Counted from the stretch's first letter, positions 39,118 through 48,338 are shown. The stretch: DNA of 64,000 nt from Hyphomicrobiales bacterium (GCA_900469955.1 UBYX01000019.1:19619-83618), one strand, 5' to 3'. The notes: generated by a model from the sequence alone, not told the origin. Program-made: numbers and translations.

Positions 39118-39989
39118 CGACGATCGATCAAGCCTCGCCGGTCCTGGCGGCCAAGCGCGAACATAGCCGCGCCTGGCGGAAGATGAAGAAAAACAAGAGC
39201 GCGCTCGTCGGCGCGGTGATCATTCTCTTCTTCACCGCCCTTGCCGTGACTGCCCCGATCCTGCCGATCATCGATCCGCTGGCGACGAGCTGGTCGGCGA
39301 TCCGCAAGGCACCGTCTGCCATGTACTGGCTCGGCACCGACGACCTTGGCCGCGATATCCTCTCCCGCATGATCTGGGGTGCGCAGGCTTCCCTGATGGC
39401 GGGCGTCTTTTCGGTGGCGATTTCGGTCTGCATCGGCGTGCCCTTCGGGCTCGTCGCCGGCTATTTCGGCGGTTGGGTGGATATGGTGATCTCGCGCGTC
39501 ACCGAGGCTCTGCTCGCTATGCCCTTCCTGATCATGGCGATCGCGCTGGCCGCCTTCCTCGGCCCGAGCCTAATGAACGCCATGATCGCGATCGGGCTGT
39601 CTGCCATGCCGATTTTCGTGCGGTTGACGCGCGGGCAGGTATTGGCGGTGAAGACCGAGGACTACGTGGAAGGCGCCCGTGCGGTCGGCCTGAACCATCT
39701 GGAAATCATGCTCCGCTACATCCTGCCGAACGTCATGGCCCCCATCATCGTGCAGGCGACGTTGACGATCGCCACGGCGATCATCGCCGAGGCGAGCCTT
39801 TCCTTCCTTGGACTCGGCCAGCAGCCGCCGGCCCCTTCGTGGGGCTCTATGTTGAACGTTGCCAAGAATTTCCTGAACCAGGCTCCCTGGATGGCCATGT
39901 GGCCGGGTGCCGCGATCTTCCTCGTCGTCATCGGCTTCAATCTGCTGGGCGACGGTCTGCGTGACGCGCTCGATCCGCGCGAAGCCTAA
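39114..39989 (+). CDS. ABC transporter permease (DppC/GsiD type)
   Basis: Second inner-membrane subunit, 291 residues. The cytoplasmic N-terminus SRAWRKMKKNKSALVGAVII precedes the first span; the loop WLGTDDLGRDILSRMIWGA (about 62-80) and the EAA motif EGARAVGLNHLEIMLRYILPNVM (about 186-208) are typical of DppC. The start is the ATG overlapping the first permease stop. Confidence 0.93.
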   Translation: MTTIDQASPVLAAKREHSRAWRKMKKNKSALVGAVIILFFTALAVTAPILPIIDPLATSWSAIRKAPSAMYWLGTDDLGRDILSRMIWGAQASLMAGVFSVAISVCIGVPFGLVAGYFGGWVDMVISRVTEALLAMPFLIMAIALAAFLGPSLMNAMIAIGLSAMPIFVRLTRGQVLAVKTEDYVEGARAVGLNHLEIMLRYILPNVMAPIIVQATLTIATAIIAEASLSFLGLGQQPPAPSWGSMLNVAKNFLNQAPWMAMWPGAAIFLVVIGFNLLGDGLRDALDPREA

Positions 39990-40008
39990 TCTAGAAGGAT
40001 TTCCGAGA

Positions 40009-41793
40009 ATGACTGAATTTACCACCAGACCCGAAATCCTTGGCACATTCGGCGTCGTCACCTCCACCCACTGGATCGCCTCGGTCGTCGGCATGGCGAT
40101 CCTCGAAAAGGGCGGCAATGCCTTCGATGCGGCGGTCGCAACCGGTTTCGTACTGCAGATCGTCGAACCGCATCTTTGCGGTCCGGGCGGTGACATGCCG
40201 GCTGTCTTCTACTCGAAGAAGAAGGACAAGGTCGAAGTCATCTGCGCTCAGGGACCGGCGCCCGCCGGTGCGACGATCGAACATTATACATCCGAGGGCC
40301 TGAAGCTGATCCCGGGTGACGGCCTGCTCGCGACCGTCATTCCCGGTGCTTTTGACGGCTGGATGCTGATGCTGCGCGACTACGGCACGATGAGCGTCCG
40401 CGATGTCCTGGAACCGGCGATCTACTACGCGGAGCAAGGTCATCCGGTGCTGGCCCGGGTGTCCGCCACCATCAAGGGGCTTGCAGGCTTCTTCGAGAAG
40501 GAATGGCCGACATCCCATGCCACGTGGCTGCCGGGTGGCGCAGCACCCGAGCCGCAGAGCAACTTCAAGAACCCGGCACTTGCCGATACCTGGAAGCGGG
40601 TCATCGCAGAGGCCGAAGCGAAGACCGGTCGTGACAACCAGATCGAGGCGGCGCGCGATGCCTTCTACCGCGGCTTCGTGGCCGAGGCGATCGATGCTTA
40701 CGTCCGCACGGCGGAGGTGATGGATGCGAGCGGCGCGCGTCACAAAGGCGTCCTGACGGCGGATGACATGGCGAATTGGCGCGCGACCATCGAGGCGCCG
40801 CAGACCTACGACTACCACGACTGGACCGTTGCCAAGACGCCGGCCTGGGGGCAGGGGCCGGTGCTCCTGCAGTCGCTGGCGCTGCTGAAGGGCATCGATC
40901 TCACTTCGATGGACCCCGCCGGTCCGGACTTCGTGCATGTGGTCATCGAAGCGATGAAGCTCGCTTATGCCGATCGCGAAGTCTATTACGGCGACCCGGA
41001 ATTCGCGCAGATTCCGACGGAATACCTACTCTCGGAAAGCTATAACGCCGAGCGTCGCAAGCTGATCGGTGAGAAGGCTTCGCTGGAACTGCGGCCTGGC
41101 CGTGTGCCGGGTTACGACCGGCAGTTCGATCTCACCATGGCGATGCTGGGTGAGGTAAGCGGCAAGGGTGCAGTCTATGAACCGACCATGTCGCACCTGA
41201 CCGAGAAGCGCGGCGATACCGTGCATATCGACGTCATCGACCGCTGGGGCAACATGGTCTCGACCACGCCGTCGGGGGGCTGGCTGCAGTCGTCGCCGAT
41301 CGTGCCAGGCCTCGGTTTCGCGTTGAACTCGCGCGCCCAGATGTTCTGGCTCAAGGAAGGCCTGCCAACCTCGCTCGCACCGGGCAAACGTCCTCGCACG
41401 ACGCTCACCCCGTCACTGGCGCTGCATCAGGGGCGACCGACACTGGTCTTCGGCACGCCGGGCGGCGATCAGCAGGATCAGTGGCAACTGCCGTTCTTTC
41501 TGCGTTACGTCCACCACAAGCCGAACCTGCAGGCAGCAATCGACATGCCGCTTTTCCACACGACGCATTTCCCGGGCTCCTTCTATCCGCGCACCAGCCA
41601 GCCCGGCAACATCATGGTGGAAAGCAATATCGGTGCTGACGTTCTGGACGAGTTGCGCCGCCGCGGCCACCAGGTCACCGTTGCCGATCCCTGGAGCGTC
41701 GGCCGCCTGACGGCAGCGCGCCGCGATGCGGACGGCCTCATGCGGGCCGCGGCAACACCGCGCCTCATGCAGGCTTACGCGGTGGGGAGATAG
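40009..41793 (+). CDS. Gamma-glutamyltransferase family protein
   Basis: Ntn-hydrolase that cleaves gamma-glutamyl bonds, as in glutathione. The 594-residue product has the large-subunit signatures EKGGNAFDAAVATGFVLQ (about 25-42) and PHLCGPGGD, and the autoprocessing/catalytic threonine Thr404 in GDTVHIDVIDRWGNMVSTT. The later GGDQQDQWQLPFFL matches the family GG motif. No Sec signal peptide is apparent: it starts MTEFTTRPEILGTFGVV, so it is likely cytoplasmic and acts on imported peptides. ATG 40009 is preferred to upstream in-frame codons inside the permease gene. Confidence 0.9.
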   Translation: MTEFTTRPEILGTFGVVTSTHWIASVVGMAILEKGGNAFDAAVATGFVLQIVEPHLCGPGGDMPAVFYSKKKDKVEVICAQGPAPAGATIEHYTSEGLKLIPGDGLLATVIPGAFDGWMLMLRDYGTMSVRDVLEPAIYYAEQGHPVLARVSATIKGLAGFFEKEWPTSHATWLPGGAAPEPQSNFKNPALADTWKRVIAEAEAKTGRDNQIEAARDAFYRGFVAEAIDAYVRTAEVMDASGARHKGVLTADDMANWRATIEAPQTYDYHDWTVAKTPAWGQGPVLLQSLALLKGIDLTSMDPAGPDFVHVVIEAMKLAYADREVYYGDPEFAQIPTEYLLSESYNAERRKLIGEKASLELRPGRVPGYDRQFDLTMAMLGEVSGKGAVYEPTMSHLTEKRGDTVHIDVIDRWGNMVSTTPSGGWLQSSPIVPGLGFALNSRAQMFWLKEGLPTSLAPGKRPRTTLTPSLALHQGRPTLVFGTPGGDQQDQWQLPFFLRYVHHKPNLQAAIDMPLFHTTHFPGSFYPRTSQPGNIMVESNIGADVLDELRRRGHQVTVADPWSVGRLTAARRDADGLMRAAATPRLMQAYAVGR

Positions 41794-41797
41794 GCCC

Positions 41798-42562
41798 ATG
41801 ACCTGGTCGATCGTTGCGCGTGATCCGCAAACCGGTCACTTGGGGATAGCCGTTGCGAGCCGCTTCTTCGCGGTCGGCTGCGCCGTGCCGCATATCAAGG
41901 GCAGGGTGGGTGCGATCGCGACCCAGGCCTTCGTCAGCCCGCTTTATGGCACCGACGGACTGAAGCTGCTCGAAGAGGGCAAATCGCCGGAGGAAATCAT
42001 CGAAACACTGACCGCACGGGACGACGGCCGCAGGCAGCGCCAGTTCCACCTGATCGACGCCAGCGGCCGCAATGCCGCCTATACCGGCGAGATCTGTGTC
42101 GACTGGGCCGGCCATCTGGTGGAGGACAATATCTCCGTCGCCGGCAACATGCTGGCCGGGCCGCAGGTGATCGCCGAGACGCTGCGGGTCTACAAGGAAA
42201 AGGCGGCCGAAGGTGCGCCGCTTGCCGAACGCCTGCTCGCCGCCATGGATGCGGGGGAAGCCGCCGGCGGCGACAAGCGTGGCAAGCAGTCCGCCGCCAT
42301 GGTCATCTACCGCGACCAGGACTATGCCTGGCTGCGCATCCATGCGGACGATCATTCCGATCCGCTTATGGAACTCCGCAGGCTTTACGCGGTGGCGCAG
42401 GAACGGTTCCTGCATGTCGCCGAAACCATGCCGACCCGCGAAAACCCCCACGGCATGATCGATCGGCGCATCATCGATCAGAGGATCGCGGAGTTCGAAG
42501 CCGCCCGTGAGAGGGAAGGTCGTCCATCCGCCTCCTTTGCAACACCCGGGAAGCCCCAATGA
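41798..42562 (+). CDS. DUF1028-family protein
   Basis: The 254-residue protein starts [27 protein letters not shown], the family's conserved N-terminal block, followed by [14 protein letters not shown] and GNMLAG. DUF1028 proteins have an Ntn-hydrolase-like fold but no settled activity. Placement between a gamma-glutamyltransferase and the transporter ATPase, four bases after the former, argues for a hydrolytic step on the same imported compound. Its stop overlaps an ATG at 42559. Confidence 0.87.
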   Translation: MTWSIVARDPQTGHLGIAVASRFFAVGCAVPHIKGRVGAIATQAFVSPLYGTDGLKLLEEGKSPEEIIETLTARDDGRRQRQFHLIDASGRNAAYTGEICVDWAGHLVEDNISVAGNMLAGPQVIAETLRVYKEKAAEGAPLAERLLAAMDAGEAAGGDKRGKQSAAMVIYRDQDYAWLRIHADDHSDPLMELRRLYAVAQERFLHVAETMPTRENPHGMIDRRIIDQRIAEFEAAREREGRPSASFATPGKPQ

Positions 42563-42573
42563 GGGACGCCGTC

Positions 42574-44385
42574 ATGAGCGAAGCACCTGTCCTTTCGGTC
42601 AAGAATCTCAACACCTCCTTCCTCGTCGATGGCGAGTGGAAGAACGTCGTGCGTGACGTCTCCTTCGATGTGTATCCCGGCGAGACCGTCGCCATCGTCG
42701 GCGAGAGCGGCTCCGGCAAGAGCGTTACATCGCTGTCGATCATGCGTCTGCTGGCCGCCAATACCAGCCGCATCGACGGCAGGATCATGCTCTCCGGCAG
42801 AGATCTTCTGTCAATCTCGGAAAAGGAGATGCGCGGCGTGCGCGGCAACGATGCCGCGATGATCTTCCAGGAGCCGATGACCTCGCTCAACCCGATCTTC
42901 ACGATCGGACGGCAGATTTCGGAGGTGCTGAGCCGCCATAAGGGGTTGTCGAAATCGCAGGCGCGAGCGGAAACCGTGCGGCTTCTCGAAAAGGTCCGCA
43001 TCCCGAATGCCGGCGCACGCTTCGACGACTACCCGCATCAGTTTTCCGGCGGCATGCGCCAGCGCGTCATGATCGCCATGGCTTTGGCGTCGAAGCCGAA
43101 GCTATTGATCGCCGACGAACCGACTACGGCGCTCGATGTCACCATCCAGGGACAGATCCTCGATCTCATCAAGGTGTTGCAGGAAGAGGAGGGTATGTCG
43201 GTCCTTTTCGTGACCCATGACATGGGTGTCGTGGCCGAGATCGCCGATCGCACCATCGTCATGTATCGTGGCGAGGCGGTCGAAAGCGGTCCAACGGAAG
43301 AGATTTTTCATCGCGGCAGGCACCCCTATACGCGCGCGCTGCTATCTGCCGTACCTCGGCTCGGTTCGATGCAGGAGCGCAGGTGGCCGACACGCTTTCC
43401 GTTCGTCGATATAAAGACGGGCGAGGCGGCCGAATCGGTAGAAGTGGCCGGCACGGTCGCCAATGGCCGGACGCCCGTTCTTGCGGTGAAGAACCTCGTG
43501 ACGCGCTTCCCTGTCCGCTCCGGGCTGTTCGCTCGCCAGACAGGTGCGGTTCATGCCGTCGAGAACATCTCCTTCGATCTTTTCCAGGGAGAGACCTTGT
43601 CACTGGTCGGTGAATCCGGCTGCGGCAAGTCGACCACCGGCCGTTCGATCATGCGGCTGATCGAGCCGACGGGCGGCGACGTGGCGCTCGACGGTTACGA
43701 TGTGCTGCGGCTCGACAATGTCGGGCTTCGCGACATGCGCAAGACGATCCAGATGATCTTCCAGGATCCTTTCTCCTCGCTCAACCCGCGTATGACCGTG
43801 GGGGCCGCGATCGCTGAGCCCTTCGTCAAGCACAAGCTCGGCACGGTGAAGGAGGCGAAGGAAAAGACTGCCGACCTCTTGCGCAAGGTCGGCTTGTCGC
43901 CGGACATGGCAGGCCGTTATCCTCACGAGTTCTCGGGCGGCCAGCGACAGCGCATCGCGATCGCCCGGGCACTTTCGCTCGACCCCAAGGTGATTGTTGC
44001 CGACGAAAGCGTTTCGGCGCTCGACGTGTCGATCAAGGCGCAGGTCTGTAACCTGCTCCTCGACTTGCAGCAGAGCCTTAATCTGGCTTTCCTCTTCATC
44101 AGCCATGACATGGCTGTGGTGGAGCGCGTCAGCCATCGGGTGGCAGTCATGTATCTCGGCGAGATCGTCGAGATCGGTCCCCGCCCCGCGGTCTTCGACA
44201 ACCCCCAGCATCCGTACACGAAAAAGCTGATGGCGGCGGTGCCGGTGCCCGATCCTTCGCGCCGCGGCATCCGGCGGGGAATTTCAAACGACGAGCTGAA
44301 GAGCCCGGTGAGGTCGCTCGGTTATCAGCCGCCGAAAAGGCAATATCGCGAGGTTTCCGATGGGCATCTCGTGCAGGTTGCCTGA
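42574..44385 (+). CDS. Peptide/glutathione ABC transporter, double ATPase (GsiA-like)
   Basis: A 603-residue fusion of two ABC ATPases of the DppD and DppF type. Walker A motifs are GESGSGKSV (about 41-49) and GESGCGKST (about 350-358), signatures [15 protein letters not shown] and [15 protein letters not shown], Walker B motifs [12 protein letters not shown] and [12 protein letters not shown]. Each half ends in the oligopeptide-transport C-terminal zone with [12 protein letters not shown] and [15 protein letters not shown] 42574 has a GAGGGA site and is preferred over 42559. The fusion form resembles the glutathione importer GsiA. Confidence 0.92.
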   Translation: MSEAPVLSVKNLNTSFLVDGEWKNVVRDVSFDVYPGETVAIVGESGSGKSVTSLSIMRLLAANTSRIDGRIMLSGRDLLSISEKEMRGVRGNDAAMIFQEPMTSLNPIFTIGRQISEVLSRHKGLSKSQARAETVRLLEKVRIPNAGARFDDYPHQFSGGMRQRVMIAMALASKPKLLIADEPTTALDVTIQGQILDLIKVLQEEEGMSVLFVTHDMGVVAEIADRTIVMYRGEAVESGPTEEIFHRGRHPYTRALLSAVPRLGSMQERRWPTRFPFVDIKTGEAAESVEVAGTVANGRTPVLAVKNLVTRFPVRSGLFARQTGAVHAVENISFDLFQGETLSLVGESGCGKSTTGRSIMRLIEPTGGDVALDGYDVLRLDNVGLRDMRKTIQMIFQDPFSSLNPRMTVGAAIAEPFVKHKLGTVKEAKEKTADLLRKVGLSPDMAGRYPHEFSGGQRQRIAIARALSLDPKVIVADESVSALDVSIKAQVCNLLLDLQQSLNLAFLFISHDMAVVERVSHRVAVMYLGEIVEIGPRPAVFDNPQHPYTKKLMAAVPVPDPSRRGIRRGISNDELKSPVRSLGYQPPKRQYREVSDGHLVQVA

Positions 44386-44397
44386 CGGCCGCAAAAG

Positions 44398-44739
44398 CTA
44401 GATCAGCCTGAGCCCCTTCAGGCTGACATGTCCGTCCTTGCCGATGATGATGTGGTCATGCACCGTGATACCGAGCGGTTTTGCCGTATCGATGATCGTT
44501 TTCGTCATGTCGATATCGGCCCGCGACGGTGTCGGGTCGCCGCTCGGATGGTTGTGCACCAGGATGATTGCGGTGGCGGAAAGCTCCAGCGCACGCCGCA
44601 CCACCTCACGTGGATAGACCGGCGTATGATCGACCGTCCCATGGCCCTGCACTTCGTCCGCTATCAGGGCATTGCGCTTGTCGAGGAAGAGGATGCGGAT
44701 GTGTTTCCCGGTTCCGAAAAGCCAAGCATCCGCAATCAT
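44398..44739 (-). pseudogene. radC: radC, 3' half (JAMM domain), separated by the integrated element
   Basis: Encodes the C-terminal 97 residues of RadC from [16 protein letters not shown] to KGLRLI, including the JAMM metal motif [16 protein letters not shown], so the putative metal-binding site is intact. The first 16 codons (from ATG 44739) are supplied by the inserted element and are not RadC sequence. A weak ribosome site makes expression uncertain. The matching 5' half is at 54468-54983. Joining at the shared 7 bp gives a protein of about 266 residues, near the usual family length. Confidence 0.9.
44693..44699 (-). repeat. attL core in radC
   Basis: ATGCGGA on the plus strand; radC sequence lies to the left, element sequence to the right. 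The same 7 bases occur at 54478-54484. Confidence 0.75.
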
Positions 44740-44777
44740 TTAGCGGAGACATCCCTTAAACGTCCCCGCCGCGTCCC

Positions 44778-45983
44778 TCATCCCTTGTTCTCTGTCCGTT
44801 TCTCCATCCGCATCTTTGCGACGCGGCTGGTCTGTTCGATAGTACCGCGATTGTAGCGGGCACTGGTTTGCCGGTTTTTGTGTCCGGCGGATTTCATCAC
44901 GTCTGTCTCAGCGGCGCCGAGATCGTAAGCCTCGGTGATGGCGCCGGCGCGGGCATCCATGTTCCAGATTGTCCGAGGAATGCCGGCCTTATCCGCAACC
45001 TTTCTCCACCGCTCCGTGAACTTTCGGTTCTTGTACGGCACGCCTGTCGCTTCCGAAATGATCATCGGGCCGACACGCTTTTCAAGCGGCACCCGCGCGA
45101 TCTCTTCCAGCACGGCGGGATGAAGCTTTAGATCGTGCTCTACGACAAACCCGGTCTTGGTGTGTGTCTTGCGCAGGATCATCTTCTCGTCGATGTCCGC
45201 CCAAGTGAGGCCATTGACCCACCTCGTCTTCTTGTACGTGATCCCGCCTTCATCGGCTTCTTCGGCAGGCTCCCATTCTCCGACGACGTCTTTCTGACGC
45301 ATGGTCAGGGCAAACTGGAGCGTCGTCGCAAGAGCGACCGAAGGATAGCCTTCGGCATGGGCGGCTTGTCTCACAGCGGTGACATGCGCAGCCGTCATTA
45401 TGGACGTGCGGGCTGGCGGCGTCTTGAAACGGATCTTGGAAATGATGGTGTCAGCACGAAAACAATCTTCGAAGCCTAACGTCACCCCATAGCTAATCAA
45501 CTGTCGCACAGTGTCGATAGCGTGTTTGGCGCGCCACGGGCGAGGGGACTTGCCTGGCTCCTTGGGTTCGCCCCACGAGGTATGCCAGCGTTTGAAGTCG
45601 GGGCCGAGGAGCTTGTCGATCTGACGCGCTCCGACGGTCTTCTCAATGATGACCAACGTCTTCAGGACATTTTCCCTGGAGTTGTACTTCATAGAGTGAA
45701 AGGGAGAATCTGTGTTCGTCTGGAATAGCCGGGAGAGGCTTTTGAGCGTGCCGTCGTAACGTGGCTCAGCTTTCCCCTCACGGCTTGCCCAGGCTAGCAT
45801 CTCGGCCTGAAGAATCTGGCATCGCGCCGCTAGTTGTTGCCGACCCTCTAACGTCTCCGGGTAGTGCAGTCGGACGGAGGATGGCCGAAAGCCACGCTTA
45901 ACGAGATCCGCACGCGCCTCCCAATATTCGCGGGATGAGCCGTCCTTGTTTCGCTTCCGCTTCAGGCCCGGCGTTTCAGTCAT
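44778..45983 (-). CDS. int: Tyrosine recombinase (integrase)
   Basis: The 401-residue site-specific recombinase has a basic N-terminal DNA-binding part, a core-binding helical region (about 95-190) and the catalytic domain. The first Arg is in ALTMRQKDVVG (about 226), the second in NMDARAGAITEAYDLG (about 345-360), the His in KSAGHKN and the nucleophile Tyr in TSARYNRG near the C-terminus. The usual His of the HxxR box is Met here (MDAR), a variation I have seen in rhizobial integrases of this type. The start overlaps the Xis-like stop as ATGA. It lies 78 bases from attL. Confidence 0.92.
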   Translation of the reverse strand: MTETPGLKRKRNKDGSSREYWEARADLVKRGFRPSSVRLHYPETLEGRQQLAARCQILQAEMLAWASREGKAEPRYDGTLKSLSRLFQTNTDSPFHSMKYNSRENVLKTLVIIEKTVGARQIDKLLGPDFKRWHTSWGEPKEPGKSPRPWRAKHAIDTVRQLISYGVTLGFEDCFRADTIISKIRFKTPPARTSIMTAAHVTAVRQAAHAEGYPSVALATTLQFALTMRQKDVVGEWEPAEEADEGGITYKKTRWVNGLTWADIDEKMILRKTHTKTGFVVEHDLKLHPAVLEEIARVPLEKRVGPMIISEATGVPYKNRKFTERWRKVADKAGIPRTIWNMDARAGAITEAYDLGAAETDVMKSAGHKNRQTSARYNRGTIEQTSRVAKMRMEKRTENKG

Positions 45984-46231
45984 GACCAGTTTTCCGCTCC
46001 ATCTACAGTAGACGGCAATGCTGACTGGTGCAGCCCGTGCCGTCGATCGAGCCACGTCCGTACGGCCGGCCAATATCGGCAACCCGTCATAGGATCGATC
46101 CGCGGCAAACCCTCGCGTTCCCAGACTGAGGCGAGGGCGGCCCACTGGGCTTTGCTCTTTAGCCCCAGCACGCGATCGGCGATTGCGGCCTCCGAGAGGT
46201 ATAGGGCGTTGTTGTCATTAGCGTGCCGCAT
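45980..46231 (-). CDS. Excisionase-like small DNA-binding protein
   Basis: The 83-residue protein beginning MRHANDNNALYLSEAAIADRVLG has a short winged-helix/MerR-like pattern, with EREGLPRIDPMTGCRYWPAVRTWLDRR typical of excisionases and AlpA-type regulators next to integrases. It is translationally coupled to int (ATGA). It is expected to favour excision. An upstream start at 46261 is possible but lacks support. Confidence 0.75.
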   Translation of the reverse strand: MRHANDNNALYLSEAAIADRVLGLKSKAQWAALASVWEREGLPRIDPMTGCRYWPAVRTWLDRRHGLHQSALPSTVDGAENWS

Positions 46232-46313
46232 CAGCTCTCCTCTTCCTTGGTGCGCCAACAACGGCGGTTACATTGGCCGACGTCAAGTATTAGGGCGGGC
46301 GAAAATTTCGCAT

Positions 46314-46350
46314 TCAATAAAAAGCCCTCCCGGCTGTACAGCCAAGGAGG
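46314..46350 (-). terminator. Terminator of the 113-residue unknown gene
   Basis: On the minus strand CCCTCC, TT, GGCTGT / ACAGCC, G, GGAGGG followed by CTTTTTATTG. It separates the unknown gene at 46456-46797 from xis-int. The rest of 46232-46455 shows no gene. Confidence 0.75.
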
Positions 46351-46455
46351 GCAATCGCCGGAGAGGCCGGCGGCAAAAGCACCTGCGACGGCACCCCGAA
46401 AGCGAACCGCCGCAGGCCAGCAGTACCGTGTCTAAGCGGCACTGCACCTGCCGTA

Positions 46456-46797
46456 TCACGCGGCAGGATTGAAAACTGGCGTGGCTGCGCGGCTCAGAGC
46501 ATGGCCCTGTAAGCAGCGGACCGGCCGGCCATACGATTCGCCGATGATCTCGATCACATAGACTTGCCGGCCGGCGCTGGTGGCGCTGCGGTCGATGACT
46601 ACGCCGACGAAGTCGTGGAATTGGACATAGGCGCCAAGGCGGAACTTGTATCGGCGGACCTCGACCGGTGGCGGGAGATCTGTGGGTCGCTGATAGGCAC
46701 CTGTTTCCATGTTAAGCGGTGTTGCTGGCGTCCTCCTGATTAACGCCCTTGGGAGTAAGGTTCTGTCTGTGGTCGGGATGGCGACGTGCATGTTCAT
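46456..46797 (-). CDS. Element protein of unknown function (113 residues)
   Basis: Starts MNMHVAIPTTDRTLLPRALI after a GAGGAG site. The C-terminal half KFRLGAYVQFHDFVGVVIDR and GRQVYVIEIIGESYGRP looks like a small beta-barrel (SH3-like) domain. I do not recognise a family. It is divergent from the repressor gene, in the position of an early lytic or anti-repressor gene in lambdoid-like layouts. Confidence 0.65.
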   Translation of the reverse strand: MNMHVAIPTTDRTLLPRALIRRTPATPLNMETGAYQRPTDLPPPVEVRRYKFRLGAYVQFHDFVGVVIDRSATSAGRQVYVIEIIGESYGRPVRCLQGHALSRAATPVFNPAA

Positions 46798-46861
46798 AAT
46801 CTGGACTCCTCGTTGCGTTAAAGGAAGTGATTTGGTATTACGCTGGGCAAAATGCATCGTC

Positions 46862-46890
46862 TTGGAATGCGTGTCAATACATTTTGTATA
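46862..46890 (+). promoter_or_regulatory. Repressor promoter with overlapping operator
   Basis: TTGGAA, 17 bases, TGTATA gives a strong sigma-70 match. The inverted repeat ATACA-TTT-TGTAT (46877-46889) lies on the -10 region, as expected of an autoregulatory operator. The predicted transcript starts about 6 bases before the ATG at 46903. Confidence 0.6.
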
Positions 46891-46902
46891 GGGTTATAAA
46901 AA

Positions 46903-47142
46903 ATGTCTATAAATGCGGCTCAGTGCCGTGCCGCACGGGGTCTAATCGGATGGTCACAGACCGAACTATGTGAAGCCTCGAACGTCGGCCGGGCCACGCT
47001 CGCTAACTTTGAAGCAGGCAAGTCCGTACCCTATGAACGCACGCTACGAGACATCCAGGCGGCCCTGGAAGCAGCTGGCGTCATCTTCATCGACCAAAAC
47101 GGAAACGGACCCGGCGTCCGGCTTAGGGATCGACAAGGCTAA
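46903..47142 (+). CDS. XRE (Cro/CI-type) helix-turn-helix regulator
   Basis: The 79-residue protein is a single HTH domain: QCRAARGLIGWSQTELCEASNVGRATLANFEAGKSVPYERTL (about 7-48) with the recognition helix at NVGRATLANFE. It is probably the repressor of the element. No ribosome site is visible (ATAAAAA before ATG), and the promoter would give a nearly leaderless mRNA. There is no C-terminal peptidase domain, so it would not be cleaved by RecA in the CI manner. Confidence 0.85.
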   Translation: MSINAAQCRAARGLIGWSQTELCEASNVGRATLANFEAGKSVPYERTLRDIQAALEAAGVIFIDQNGNGPGVRLRDRQG

Positions 47143-47152
47143 GTATCAGCCT

Positions 47153-47824
47153 ATGCGCAACATCGTCGACGACCTCGTCTACTTCCTCGAGCGACAGAAG
47201 GACGGAAGATTTCACATCGAAGGTGAGCACCGGCTCGCTGACCTGCACAATAACGTCCCTGGTTTCGGAGATCGGATAACCCTGGCTATCGATGGTGTCG
47301 GCACGTCAATCATGGAGGTAGTCGGCCGGTACTTCGTAAGGCATTTGGACGAAGCTTCAGATTCCGAATGGATCGCATGGTTCATCATCGTCCAATCGGT
47401 CGACCTGCAGGAGGCAGACGATCTTTTCGAAGCTATCTCCGAACAGTACGCGAAGTTCATCAGAGATCGTCCGCCGCAGAAGCGCGAACGTGCGCCCCGC
47501 GCGAATGCAACCCCGACATATGATGACCGTAAGGGCATTGAGCGATGGCGTAGGCAGGACGCGGAACGTCAAAAACATCATCCTGTCCATAAACTGGATA
47601 AGCCGCAGATGCGCGCTCTGCGCTTCCTGGCCGACCATCCTGAATGTACTACAGTCGATCTAATCCCGAACGCCGGCGAGAAGACGATGGAGGTTTTGTC
47701 AAAGGTTGGCTGTGTTCGGCCCGGTGGAAAGGATAATCGCGGCTTCCGTGAATGGCGCATCACCGACGAAGGACGAGCAGAATTGCAGCGTGAAGAGGTC
47801 TACAAGAACTGGTCGTTCGATTAA
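47153..47824 (+). CDS. Element protein of unknown function, winged-helix-like C-terminus (223 residues)
   Basis: The ORF is open further upstream in this frame, but ATG 47153 (MRNIVDDLVYFLERQKDG) lies 10 bases after the repressor stop and is taken as start. Residues about 1-115 are acidic and helical. The C-terminal part (about 150-215), with LDKPQMRALRFLADHPECTTVDLI and REWRITDEGRAEL, has the look of a winged-helix DNA-binding domain. It is co-transcribed with the repressor. The family is not recognised. Confidence 0.65.
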   Translation: MRNIVDDLVYFLERQKDGRFHIEGEHRLADLHNNVPGFGDRITLAIDGVGTSIMEVVGRYFVRHLDEASDSEWIAWFIIVQSVDLQEADDLFEAISEQYAKFIRDRPPQKRERAPRANATPTYDDRKGIERWRRQDAERQKHHPVHKLDKPQMRALRFLADHPECTTVDLIPNAGEKTMEVLSKVGCVRPGGKDNRGFREWRITDEGRAELQREEVYKNWSFD

Positions 47825-47956
47825 ATTCTGGGTTGCCCCAGCCACCATTTCAGCATCCGTTTCGTGGTCGCCCTTGCGTCGCAAAGCTCGAGTCGAGATC
47901 GCTCACTCGCCTTGTCCCCAGATTAGGCTTGCCCCCAAACCCCACAAATCCACCGG

Positions 47957-47984
47957 TTGAACCGATTGCATCCTTTGCTACCAT
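47957..47984 (+). promoter_or_regulatory. Candidate promoter of the 87-residue gene
   Basis: TTGAAC, 16 bases, TACCAT, followed by the strong AAAGGAGGT ribosome site. The 183-base gap from 47825 holds nothing else. Confidence 0.4.
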
Positions 47985-48007
47985 CCCAGCGTGCAAAGGA
48001 GGTAGCT

Positions 48008-48271
48008 ATGACGCGAGAAGAAATCCCCGACTTCATTCAGGACATCATCGCAATCGGCTGTGACCCAATCGGAGTCGCAGGCGTCGGCTACGTGATCGGC
48101 GACGCCGACCTGCCGCCAAGAAAGCGGAGGGCGGTTCAAGAGCCCTTACACCGTATTTGCGATAGCTACGGGGAACGCGACCACTTACTCAAGGAGATCA
48201 CAGAATACTTGGTTTCCATTGGGAGAAGCTACCCGCCGGTGGGGAAGCAGAACGAAAAATTTAACCAATAA
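48008..48271 (+). CDS. Small acidic element protein of unknown function (87 residues)
   Basis: Starts MTREEIPDFIQDIIAIGCDP and ends VGKQNEKFNQ; largely helical, without membrane segment or recognisable motif. The ribosome site AAAGGAGGTAGCT is among the strongest in the element, and a promoter candidate precedes it. It stands alone between the repressor operon and the convergent RTX gene. Confidence 0.6.
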   Translation: MTREEIPDFIQDIIAIGCDPIGVAGVGYVIGDADLPPRKRRAVQEPLHRICDSYGERDHLLKEITEYLVSIGRSYPPVGKQNEKFNQ

Positions 48272-48272
48272 A

Positions 48273-48294
48273 AAAGCGCCCTCCGGGGCGCTTT
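48273..48294 (-). terminator. Terminator of the RTX gene
   Basis: Stem AAAGCGCC / GGCGCTTT followed on the minus strand by TTTTTTATT. It lies between the stops of the 87-residue gene and the RTX gene and may serve both. Confidence 0.75.
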
Positions 48295-48338
48295 ACGTAT
48301 TCACCAATAGTTCCTTCACCCAAATTTGGGCTGCGCCT

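Noticed and set aside
46324..46350. Hairpin with CCCTCC / GGAGGG arms as another CCUCCUCCC small RNA
   Set aside because: The C-rich part lies in the stem and not in the loop, and it is directly downstream of a gene; an ordinary terminator explains it.
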